Source: CAYVTM01 sp964454645
Lineage (GTDB): Bacteria > Bacteroidota > Bacteroidia > Sphingobacteriales > Sphingobacteriaceae
NCBI GenBank assembly: GCA_964454645.1
Contig: CAYVTM010000005.1
Coordinates: 1-64,000 of the forward strand
Length of the DNA stretch: 64,000 nt
Reading direction: 5' to 3'
Below are positions 43,262 to 51,086 of this stretch, piece after piece; positions within the stretch are counted from its first letter, which is position 1; each line of letters opens with the position of its first letter. Made by a program: the position numbers and the translations under genes. Below the pieces are notes generated by a model, which was given only the letters and a program-made list of their open reading frames with translations, did not search any database and had not been told where the DNA came from.

Positions 43262-44491
43262 ATGGCAACCTATAATTTCTATTTACGCCCTGAAATGAAA
43301 GATACCGAAGAGCTTGCTCCTCTTTATCTGATTTATCAGGACAGAGGCAAAAAGTTTAAACATTTTACCGGGCAAAAAATTCCGGTACATCATTGGGATT
43401 CGTCCGCGCAAAGAGTCAAAATCGATTCGGAGTATGCCAATCGTACCAATCAGATTATTCACAAACACAAAGAATTGATTGAAGGCGCTTTGAGTAAAAT
43501 CAAACAGGAAGCTTTACCCAACCATATTGACCGTGTTAAAGAGGTGTTTAAAGATCTGGCTTCAAAAGCTCAACCGGGGAATCGTTTTTATACTGAATTC
43601 GAGTCTTTTATTGAAGAATCCAAAGGACAAAAAAAAGAAGCTACGGTATTAATTTATCAAAGTGTCTTGAGGGACATTCGCCGCTTCGATACAGAAGAGA
43701 ATTACAATCTCGATTTCGATAAAATTTCCCCCGATTTCTATACCCGGTTTAGTATGTATTTAATCGATCGCCTAGATAATACAAATAATACGGTCAGCAA
43801 GAAGATAAAAACATTGAAAGTGTTTTTACACTATGCCTCCGATAAAAAATTGCTCGATTATTCGAGCTATCGCACGTTCAAAACCAGCACAACAGATAGT
43901 ATTCGGGTATTATTAGATGAAAAGGAACTGGCAAGCATCTTTAATTTAAACCTTTCCATGAATAAAGATTTACAGGTAGCGCGCGATCTCTTTTTATTCG
44001 GATGTTTCACGGGTCTTAAATATTCGGATATCTGCAATTTAAAACCCGATGCAGCTTTTGATAATCGTATTAAAACCATCAACCGTTATAACGGGAATGA
44101 AATTTTTATTCCTTTGAATAATTATGCGAATATGATTTTAAAGCGGTACGAAAGCAGGAGCTTTTATTGCTTCCCACAGATAAAAAATGTGTCTATGAAC
44201 AAGTATGTGAAAGAAATTGCTAAACTTGCCGGTATTGATAAAAATATAGAAATACTTGTGCACAAAGGTAAAGAAATTACCAGACAGGTAAGACCCAAGT
44301 ACGAATTAATTACTACTGATACTGCCCGATTCAGCTTTGCTTCTATTTCATTACGCGCCGGAATGCGCCCTGAATTATTAATGTTAATATTGGGGCAGAA
44401 AAATATAAACTCATTGCTTCAGTACACAATCGATACAAATCCTATGAAGGATATCGAAATGGTAAACTGTTGGAACAAAAAAGTTTTCTAA
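43262..44491 (+). CDS. Tyrosine-recombinase-family protein with degenerate catalytic residues
   Basis: 409 residues with the layout of Bacteroidota tyrosine recombinases: an N-terminal arm-binding domain (NFYLRPEMKDTEELAPLYLI), a SAM-like core-binding domain (about 105-205) and a C-terminal catalytic fold. The active-site set looks broken. The first arginine is lysine (FTGLKYSDICNL, K253), the HxxR box is D353-x-x-R356 (TTDTARFSFAS), the second histidine is Q379 (LILGQKNINSL), and only Y388 and R356 are clear. It may be a DNA-binding protein that no longer recombines. No element ends are seen near it, and the GT51 gene follows after 6 nt. Confidence 0.82.
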   Translation: MATYNFYLRPEMKDTEELAPLYLIYQDRGKKFKHFTGQKIPVHHWDSSAQRVKIDSEYANRTNQIIHKHKELIEGALSKIKQEALPNHIDRVKEVFKDLASKAQPGNRFYTEFESFIEESKGQKKEATVLIYQSVLRDIRRFDTEENYNLDFDKISPDFYTRFSMYLIDRLDNTNNTVSKKIKTLKVFLHYASDKKLLDYSSYRTFKTSTTDSIRVLLDEKELASIFNLNLSMNKDLQVARDLFLFGCFTGLKYSDICNLKPDAAFDNRIKTINRYNGNEIFIPLNNYANMILKRYESRSFYCFPQIKNVSMNKYVKEIAKLAGIDKNIEILVHKGKEITRQVRPKYELITTDTARFSFASISLRAGMRPELLMLILGQKNINSLLQYTIDTNPMKDIEMVNCWNKKVF

Positions 44492-44497
44492 ATCTGA

Positions 44498-46459
44498 ATG
44501 AGAAAAGCAACTTGGGTTATCAGTACACTGCTTATTATAATTATTACGGCAATGCTTATCGGGTTTGGAATGCGCGAACGGATTTTAAAAAGCAATATCA
44601 ATCAAATTATAGAAAGCCAGAGAATAAGCAGAAAGCTTGATATTGCTATACAGGGGGCAGGCTTCGAGGGCCTTGCCGCTGTTCGCTTACAAGGCATAAC
44701 TGTGGTTCCTGAAGGGCGTGATTCTTTATTGTATCTCGATAATATCAAAGTGCGCATTCACCTTTTACCGCTGTTAACCGGAAGTATAAAAATTGCAGAA
44801 GTAGAATCTGAAAATGCCGTCTTAACATTAAGCAAAAAAAACGGAGTACGAAACTTCGACTTTCTCTTGAAGAAAGAAAAAAAAGACAGTACCAAACAAA
44901 GCGGCTCTAAACTTAATTTAGCGCGCATAGCCGATAACCTGATCAATGATCTCTTGTATAAAATTCCCGAAGAACTTTTTATACGAAATTATGTACTAAA
45001 GGTGATTGATGAAGAAGAAGAATTTGAAATCAATGCAACAAAGATACATATTCAGAATGAAACGCTTAACTCTACCTTTGTACTGAATAATAATGAAGCG
45101 GTTTGGCATGCCGAAGGGCATATTGCCCCCTCCGATCAACAATTAAATATCCGCTTCTATGCAAGTGAAAAGAAAGCAGAGCTGCCTTATATCGAGAAAA
45201 AGTTTGGACTTAAATTAAATTTCGATACGATAGCTACACGAATGGATGATATCCGGTATGAGTCGGGAATTTTGAAAATTTTCGGTAATTGGTCGATTAA
45301 AAATCTTGTAATCAATCATGAGAAAATCTCATCCAAAGATGTGAGTATTCCCGATGCACACATCGATTGCAACATGTTTGTCGGTGAAAATTATATCTCT
45401 ATTGACAGCAGCTCTACTGCCTATTTATCAGAGATTGTTGTCCATCCCTATATTAAATATACGCTTGGAAAATCACAGGTTTATGAGTTAAACCTTAAGG
45501 CCAACACCATTCCCGCGCAGGATTTTTTCGATTCTTTTCCGAAAGGGCTGTTTGAAAGTTTTGATGGTATTCAGCTGCAGGGCAATCTGACCTATCTCAT
45601 GGATTTTTATTTAGATGCAAGCGAACCCTGGAAATGTAAGTTCAATTCAGAACTTCGTAAAGAAAATTTCAAAATATTAAAACCGGGAAACACCGGCTTT
45701 CAAAAAATAAACGGGGTGTTTAGTCATATCCCTTATGAATATGGAAGAGCAGGCAGAACGATTTTAGTAGGTCCCGGAAATCCCTATTACACACCCTATG
45801 AAGAAATATCCGATTATCTGAAAAACGCAGTACTGACTTCCGAAGATCCCTCATTTTTTTCACATCGTGGTTTTTATACAGAAGCATTCCGCCAATCCAT
45901 TGCAACGAATTTTGTATCGGGAAAGTTTAAGCGTGGCGGGAGTACCATTTCCATGCAGTTGGTGAAAAATATTTTTCTGAATCGTCAGAAAACAATCACC
46001 CGGAAACTTGAAGAAATTCTAATCGTTTGGCTGATCGAACAGAATCGATTAAGTGATAAACAACGAATGTATGAAGTGTATTTAAACATTATTGAATGGG
46101 CTCCGGATGTTTACGGGATCGGGGAGGCGTCTCGTTTTTATTTCAATAAAAAACCTTCCGAATTAAATCTCGGTGAAAGTATTTTTCTTGCGAGCATAGT
46201 ACCTAAACCCAAGAAGTTTAAATATTCTTTTCAGGGTAATGGAAATATGAAACCCTATCTGCGTAGTTATTTCAATCTGATAGGCGGACTGATGGTCAAG
46301 CGCAATAAGATTAATGAATCGGACACTTCAGGTATGTTTACACAAGTACGACTGAAGGGGCCCGCTAAGGATTTTGTATTAGCAGATACATTGATTCATC
46401 AACCCGGAGAAGATTTCGATGAAGAGATTGATGTGTTGAGGAGTTTGCTTGGAGAGTAA
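44498..46459 (+). CDS. AsmA-like domain fused to a GT51 peptidoglycan glycosyltransferase
   Basis: 653 residues. One N-terminal membrane anchor (WVISTLLIIIITAMLIGFGM), then AsmA/TamB-like sequence (LDIAIQGAGFEGLAAVRLQG, IHLLPLLTGSIKIAEVESEN) to about residue 400. A C-terminal GT51 domain contains TSEDPSFFSHRGFYTEAFRQ (catalytic glutamate near E449), KRGGSTISMQLVKNIFLN and YLNIIEWAPDVYGIGEASRF. GT51 enzymes polymerise lipid II. There is no transpeptidase domain. The AsmA-like part is unusual beside a GT51 domain and may sense or bridge the envelope. Confidence 0.83.
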   Translation: MRKATWVISTLLIIIITAMLIGFGMRERILKSNINQIIESQRISRKLDIAIQGAGFEGLAAVRLQGITVVPEGRDSLLYLDNIKVRIHLLPLLTGSIKIAEVESENAVLTLSKKNGVRNFDFLLKKEKKDSTKQSGSKLNLARIADNLINDLLYKIPEELFIRNYVLKVIDEEEEFEINATKIHIQNETLNSTFVLNNNEAVWHAEGHIAPSDQQLNIRFYASEKKAELPYIEKKFGLKLNFDTIATRMDDIRYESGILKIFGNWSIKNLVINHEKISSKDVSIPDAHIDCNMFVGENYISIDSSSTAYLSEIVVHPYIKYTLGKSQVYELNLKANTIPAQDFFDSFPKGLFESFDGIQLQGNLTYLMDFYLDASEPWKCKFNSELRKENFKILKPGNTGFQKINGVFSHIPYEYGRAGRTILVGPGNPYYTPYEEISDYLKNAVLTSEDPSFFSHRGFYTEAFRQSIATNFVSGKFKRGGSTISMQLVKNIFLNRQKTITRKLEEILIVWLIEQNRLSDKQRMYEVYLNIIEWAPDVYGIGEASRFYFNKKPSELNLGESIFLASIVPKPKKFKYSFQGNGNMKPYLRSYFNLIGGLMVKRNKINESDTSGMFTQVRLKGPAKDFVLADTLIHQPGEDFDEEIDVLRSLLGE

Positions 46460-46504
46460 TACAAGGCATTTGCAGTCATAAAAAGGCAAACTACCTATAT
46501 CAAA

Positions 46505-46705
46505 AATAATTTTGCTTAAGTCTTAGAATACGCGGAGATTGTATTTGTCAGACATGAATATTGTATGATAAATTTGTTTAAGTGTCTTCGCACCCTCTGC
46601 GAAAATCTTTGCGCACTTTGCGGTTGCTCTTTTTAAACTGCCGAGGACATGGAGAGACACTTGTCAGATAAGTGTAAACATGATATACGCTCAGCGTACT
46701 TTAGA
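46505..46705 (+). repeat. Diverged copies of the ~160-bp repeat
   Basis: AATACGCGGAGATTGTATTT, then TTCGCACCCTCTGCGAAAAT, CTTTGCGCACTTTGCGGTTG and CCGAGGACATGGAGAGAC. About one and a quarter units, more eroded than the long arrays. It fills the space between the convergent GT51 and DUF4834 genes. Confidence 0.8.
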
Positions 46706-46717
46706 TCTAAAAAAGAA

Positions 46718-46966
46718 TTACTTGATCTCTTCAAAATCGATGAACTCCCCCTCCTTGTTAGAATAAGCAGATTTCCTCTTTTGATCGGGATTCGTGTATT
46801 CGATATTTATATGCCCTTCGGGTTCAGGCCGGTTCTGTTTCATTCGTTCGTACATATTTCGCTCTGCTTTTTTTACAACCTGTGTTAACATAAAAGGCAT
46901 TAACAAACGTGCAAGCAAGCGTAGCACCAAAATAATGAGAACAAGAATTAATATAAATTTTAACAT
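46718..46966 (-). CDS. DUF4834 family small membrane protein
   Basis: 82 residues: one N-terminal membrane segment (KFILILVLIILVLRLLARLL) followed by a charged tail (ERNMYERMKQNRPEPEGHIN) ending GEFIDFEEIK. Matches DUF4834, found only in Bacteroidota and of unknown function. It lies downstream of typA beyond a strong terminator, so is separately expressed. Confidence 0.78.
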   Translation of the reverse strand: MLKFILILVLIILVLRLLARLLMPFMLTQVVKKAERNMYERMKQNRPEPEGHINIEYTNPDQKRKSAYSNKEGEFIDFEEIK

Positions 46967-47016
46967 ATTAGGTAAAGATACAAACTGATTTTATATCCTG
47001 ATAACATTCGGGCAAT

Positions 47017-47065
47017 AAGAAAGTTTGGTAACAGAATAGATAGGAAACCTATTCTATTACCAAAC
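47017..47065 (-). terminator. Strong terminator hairpin after typA
   Basis: Minus strand from 47065: GTTTGGTAATAGAATA pairs with TATTCTGTTACCAAAC (right arm 47050-47065, left arm 47023-47038, one mismatch). Inner CCTA/TAGG pairs extend the stem around an AAA loop. TTTCTT follows at 47022-47017. Confidence 0.8.
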
Positions 47066-47077
47066 CCTGACTATAAT

Positions 47078-48883
47078 TTAAGAACTTTTCTTTTTCGCCT
47101 GATTACGTTCTATTTCCGTCAAGTATATTTTACGCAAACGCATATTTTGCGGTGTTATCTCTACATACTCATCGCCTTGTATGTATTCCAGTGCTTCTTC
47201 CAGTGAGAATTTAATAGCAGGCGCAATACGTGTTGCATCGTCTTTACTGGTTGTACGGAAGTTAGTTAATTGTTTCCCTTCAGTAATATTGATAGTCATA
47301 TCGCCATCACGGGAATTTTCACCTACAATCATTCCCTGATATACTTCCTGGCCCGGATCGACGAAGAAGCGGCCGCGATCCTGTAATTTATCGATACGGT
47401 ATGCCGTAGCGGCTCCTTTATCCATCGAAATCAACACTCCGTTCAAACGTTGTGGGATATCACCTTTCCAGGGCTCGTATGCTTTAAAACGATGTGCCAT
47501 AATAGCTTCACCGGCAGTAGCTGTAAGTACATTGTTACGCAATCCGATAATTCCTCTCGAAGGAATTTCGAATTCAAGATGTTGCAGATCGCCTTTGGGT
47601 TCCATTACCAATAATTCTCCTTTTCGCGTAGTTACCAATTCGATAACCTTACCCGCAACTTCCGCAGGAACATCCACAATTAAAGTTTCAATAGGCTCGT
47701 GTTTCTTACCATCAATTTCTTTAAGAATAACTTGCGGCTGTCCGACCTGTAATTCGTAACCTTCGCGACGCATGGTTTCAATCAAAACGGATAAGTGCAG
47801 AATTCCGCGACCGTAAACCAATAAGACATCCGGAGAACTGGTTTCCTCGATACGTAAAGCAAGATTTTTTTCTGTCTCTTTAAACAAACGATCTCTCAAA
47901 TGACGTGATGTAACGAACTTCCCTTCTTTACCAAAAAACGGGGAATTGTTAATTGTAAACAGCATATTCATGGTAGGCTCATCAATTTTGATAGTTGCCA
48001 ATGCTTCCGGCTTTTCAAAATCGGCAATGGTATCTCCAATTTCAAAACCCTCAATACCCACAACTGCACAAATATCTCCGTTCACAACTTCCTGAACACG
48101 TACTTTACCCAATCCTACGAAAGTATATAATTCTTTTACACGCGATTTCACTACTTTACCGTCTTTCTTCATCAAAGAAACCGGCATATTCTCTCTTATC
48201 ACACCTCTTGCTACTCTACCGATTGCAATACGCCCTACGAAAGAAGAATAATCGAGTGAGGTGATCTGCATCTGCAAAGTACCATCGTTTATTTCGGGGG
48301 CAGGAATATGCTCTAAAATAGCATCCAATAGAGGAGTAATGTCTTCCGTTTGATTTTTCCAGTCGGTACTCATCCAACCCTGTTTCGAAGAACCGTATAA
48401 GGTAGGGAAGTCTAACTGATCTTCGGTAGCTTCCAAATTAAAGAACAATTCAAAAATCGATTCCTGAACCTCTTCGGGACGGCAATTTTCTTTATCGACT
48501 TTATTGATAACCACAATTGGTTTCAGGCCTAAAGCCAAAGCCTTTTGCGTTACAAAGCGTGTTTGAGGCATGGCTCCCTCAAAAGCATCCACCAATAACA
48601 ATACCCCATCCGCCATCTTTAATACACGCTCAACCTCACCGCCAAAGTCGGCGTGACCCGGAGTATCGATGATATTAATTTTATAATCCTTATACTGTAC
48701 AGATACGTTTTTAGAAACAATCGTGATTCCTCGCTCCCGCTCCAAATCGTTATTATCGAGAATTAATACCCCGGTTTCCTCATTATCCCTGAAAAGACTT
48801 GTTTGGTGTAAAATTTTATCTACCATGGTTGTTTTACCGTGGTCAACGTGAGCTATGATAGCTATATTCCTGATTTTCTGCAT
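47078..48883 (-). CDS. typA: Ribosome-associated GTPase TypA/BipA
   Basis: 601 residues, near the usual 605-615. It is a translational GTPase that binds the ribosome and helps 50S assembly and stress growth. G1 IAHVDHGKTTMVDK, G2 with the conserved threonine in ERGITIVSKN, G3 DTPGHADFGGEVERV, G4 VINKVDKENCRPE; the C-terminal domain includes PSRGIIGLRNNVLTATAGEA and RKIYLTEIERNQAKKKSS. It has its own promoter and a strong terminator. Confidence 0.96.
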   Translation of the reverse strand: MQKIRNIAIIAHVDHGKTTMVDKILHQTSLFRDNEETGVLILDNNDLERERGITIVSKNVSVQYKDYKINIIDTPGHADFGGEVERVLKMADGVLLLVDAFEGAMPQTRFVTQKALALGLKPIVVINKVDKENCRPEEVQESIFELFFNLEATEDQLDFPTLYGSSKQGWMSTDWKNQTEDITPLLDAILEHIPAPEINDGTLQMQITSLDYSSFVGRIAIGRVARGVIRENMPVSLMKKDGKVVKSRVKELYTFVGLGKVRVQEVVNGDICAVVGIEGFEIGDTIADFEKPEALATIKIDEPTMNMLFTINNSPFFGKEGKFVTSRHLRDRLFKETEKNLALRIEETSSPDVLLVYGRGILHLSVLIETMRREGYELQVGQPQVILKEIDGKKHEPIETLIVDVPAEVAGKVIELVTTRKGELLVMEPKGDLQHLEFEIPSRGIIGLRNNVLTATAGEAIMAHRFKAYEPWKGDIPQRLNGVLISMDKGAATAYRIDKLQDRGRFFVDPGQEVYQGMIVGENSRDGDMTINITEGKQLTNFRTTSKDDATRIAPAIKFSLEEALEYIQGDEYVEITPQNMRLRKIYLTEIERNQAKKKSS

Positions 48884-48908
48884 CTATAAGTATTCTTTTT
48901 TTGACGGG

Positions 48909-48937
48909 CAAAAGTAGGGTAAATTTCTGAGAAATTT
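48909..48937 (-). promoter_or_regulatory. typA -7 element and adjacent palindrome
   Basis: Minus strand TACTTTTG at 48916-48909, 26 bp before the typA start. Just upstream a perfect palindrome AAATTTC, TGA, GAAATTT (48921-48937) lies in the spacer, where an operator would sit. No TTG is at the -33 position. Confidence 0.5.
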
Positions 48938-49013
48938 CAGAATGCCGTCATTTTTATAGTATTAAGCTGCCTTGAAAATTTCCGCTTCGCTTAATTATTG
49001 TGTATTTTTGTGC

Positions 49014-49178
49014 ATGATTCAGCAAATACTGGTAGCATTACTTTTTGTGGCAGCCCTTTATTATGTGGGGCGTAAAGTTTACCGATCGCTTACTAATAAA
49101 AAAAGCTGTTCGAGCGGATGCGGTGGATGTGGTGTAGATTTCAGCAAAATCCCTTCATCCGAAACAAAGAAAGCATAA
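49014..49178 (+). CDS. FeoB-associated Cys-rich small membrane protein
   Basis: 54 residues from the ATG at 49014; an upstream in-frame ATG at 48972 would add 14 residues without homology. One membrane helix (IQQILVALLFVAALYYVGRK) is followed by a cysteine cluster (SCSSGCGGCGVDFSKIP). This matches the family often encoded near FeoB, whose role in iron handling is unproven. Here no feoB is near; an rRNA/tRNA methyltransferase gene follows immediately. Confidence 0.78.
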   Translation: MIQQILVALLFVAALYYVGRKVYRSLTNKKSCSSGCGGCGVDFSKIPSSETKKA

Positions 49179-49181
49179 GTG

Positions 49182-49964
49182 ATGAGCGAACTGATTACAA
49201 GTACTCAGAACCCTCGCATAAAAAACATCGTTAAACTTCAGGAAAAATCTTCGGAGCGACGTTCACAAGGCCTTATTGTTATTGAAGGATTAAGAGAGCT
49301 GGGGATGGCTGTTGCTTCGGGAATACATATTCAGCAACTTTATTATTGCAAAGCTATTCAAACGCAGGTTCCGGATATCGCTGCCGGCCAAAGCATAGAA
49401 ATCAGTAAGGAAGTATTCGACAAGATTGCATACCGTGAAAATTCCGATGGGGTATTAGCAGTTGCTCAGCCGAAAAATAAAAGCCTCGACGATTTAGTAT
49501 TGAATGCTCATCCCTTCATCATCATCCTGGAATCGGTAGAAAAGCCGGGGAATTTGGGAGCCATTTTACGAACAGCCGATGCGGCACAAGTAGATGCGCT
49601 TATTATTTGTGATCCTAAAACCGATCTGTACAACCCGAATGTAATACGATCAAGCATCGGTTGTGTATTCAGCAATCAGATAGCCACAACAAGTAATGAA
49701 GATGCCTTAGCCTGGTTAAAGAAAAAGAAGATTCGTTCGTATGCTGCGGCATTAACGGCAAGTAATTTTTACGATGAGCTTGATTTGACTGAAGCTACTG
49801 CAATTGTAATGGGAACAGAAGCAGATGGATTAAGTGAATTCTGGTTAAATGCTGCTGATCTTCAAATAAAAATTCCGATGCGTGGTAAGATCGACTCGCT
49901 CAATGTTTCTACAGCAACCGCAGTACTGGTATTTGAGGCAATGCGTCAGAGAAAGAAAAAATAG
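49182..49964 (+). CDS. SpoU/TrmH-family RNA 2'-O-methyltransferase
   Basis: 260 residues from the ATG at 49182 (a GTG at 49179 directly precedes it). N-terminal substrate-binding domain (ITSTQNPRIKNIVKLQEKSS), then the SPOUT knot: motif 1 ILESVEKPGNLGAILRTADA, motif 2 AIVMGTEADGLSEFW, motif 3 IPMRGKIDSLNVSTATAVLV. These methylate ribose in rRNA or tRNA using SAM; the target is not deducible. It ends 7 nt from a convergent gene. Confidence 0.9.
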   Translation: MSELITSTQNPRIKNIVKLQEKSSERRSQGLIVIEGLRELGMAVASGIHIQQLYYCKAIQTQVPDIAAGQSIEISKEVFDKIAYRENSDGVLAVAQPKNKSLDDLVLNAHPFIIILESVEKPGNLGAILRTADAAQVDALIICDPKTDLYNPNVIRSSIGCVFSNQIATTSNEDALAWLKKKKIRSYAAALTASNFYDELDLTEATAIVMGTEADGLSEFWLNAADLQIKIPMRGKIDSLNVSTATAVLVFEAMRQRKKK

Positions 49965-49971
49965 TTTATTG

Positions 49972-51057
49972 TTATTCCCTGTTGGGAATTTCGAGTATAA
50001 ATGTTGTACCTACACCGGGCTTTGATTTTACCGAAATTTTTCCATCCAGTTTTTTCATAGCTTCTTTTACAACATACAATCCAACTCCCGATCCTGCATT
50101 TCGGTGTGCCCCACGAAAGAACATGGTAAATATTTCATCCTGATGTTTAGGGTCGATACCGATGCCGTTATCTTCCACTTCCAGCGTTACTCCTTCGCGA
50201 GTATAATTAATATTCACGTGCACTTTACGAATCTCTTTCTGTTCATCCTGGAAACGAATTGTGTTCAATAAAATATTAGTTAGAATAATACGTATTCGTC
50301 CTTCATCGGTACGTATAGATCCGGCTTTATTATTTGAATATCCGAAATGAATTTTTTCGGTTTCCTTCAGGGTCTTATAGTCGTCCCAAATATCATTTAC
50401 CAGTGTTTCAATATGAATAAAATTCGGAGAGAATCCGGTACGGGTGGTGCGGTAATATTTAATGATATTTTGTACAAAGACATCCATTTTATGAACTGTA
50501 CTTTCGATCATGGATAAATAGTCGTCTTTAGATTCGGGCCCTTCTGTTTTGGCTACTTTCACAATACCCAATATAGACGCGAGCGGGGCACGTAAATCAT
50601 GCGAAGCGCTGTACACAAATTTATCCAACTCTTCATAAGCTTTTTGCAATTCGATATTTTGCTCTCTCAATAAGAATTTGGTATGATAAATTTCGTAGGC
50701 GTTTTGAATAGCTACCGAAATAGCCTGCTGATCCCAGGGTTTATCGATAAAACGATAAATCTGACCACGGTTAATCGCTTCGATTACTGCCTGAATATCC
50801 GTATATCCGGTTAAAAGAATTCGGATCGGATGAGGATAGGTATGTAAAATAGATTCGAAGAACTCAACACCCGTCATCCCGGGCATACGTTGATCGGCTA
50901 TAATAACATGAACTTTTTCCTGAGATAAAAACTTCATCCCTTCTTCTGCCGACTCTGCCAGGAACACATCGTATTCTTTTCTGAACAAAGCCTTGAACGA
51001 ATTAAGATTGTTTATCTCGTCATCAATATAAAGGACACGAACTCTTTCTTTTTTCAT
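49972..51057 (-). CDS. Receiver-domain histidine kinase hybrid
   Basis: 361 residues. Residues 5-125 are a receiver (VRVLYIDDEINNLNSFKALF) with phosphoacceptor D55 (VIIADQRMPGM), the conserved threonine in LLTGYTD and lysine in FIDKPW. The histidine kinase core follows: H153 (YSASHDLRAPLASILGI) and the ATPase boxes ILTNILLNTIRF, LEVEDNGIGIDP and GSGVGLYVVKEAM. This order (receiver before kinase, no membrane segment) marks a relay protein acting after a membrane sensor. It follows the 7TMR-DISM kinase by 29 nt. Its receiver is close to the separate one at 55179. Confidence 0.88.
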   Translation of the reverse strand: MKKERVRVLYIDDEINNLNSFKALFRKEYDVFLAESAEEGMKFLSQEKVHVIIADQRMPGMTGVEFFESILHTYPHPIRILLTGYTDIQAVIEAINRGQIYRFIDKPWDQQAISVAIQNAYEIYHTKFLLREQNIELQKAYEELDKFVYSASHDLRAPLASILGIVKVAKTEGPESKDDYLSMIESTVHKMDVFVQNIIKYYRTTRTGFSPNFIHIETLVNDIWDDYKTLKETEKIHFGYSNNKAGSIRTDEGRIRIILTNILLNTIRFQDEQKEIRKVHVNINYTREGVTLEVEDNGIGIDPKHQDEIFTMFFRGAHRNAGSGVGLYVVKEAMKKLDGKISVKSKPGVGTTFILEIPNRE

Positions 51058-51086
51058 CTAAATTATTCAGAAAAAATTGAATACTT

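Noticed and set aside
43262..44491. The tyrosine recombinase as the integrase of the cassette-like block or of a nearby mobile element
   Set aside because: It lies 26 kb away, lacks catalytic residues, has none of the extra IntI-type sequence I would expect, and no att-like repeats flank it.
46649..46988. Plus-strand frames over the DUF4834 gene
   Set aside because: They are the antisense of a recognised gene and of the repeat.
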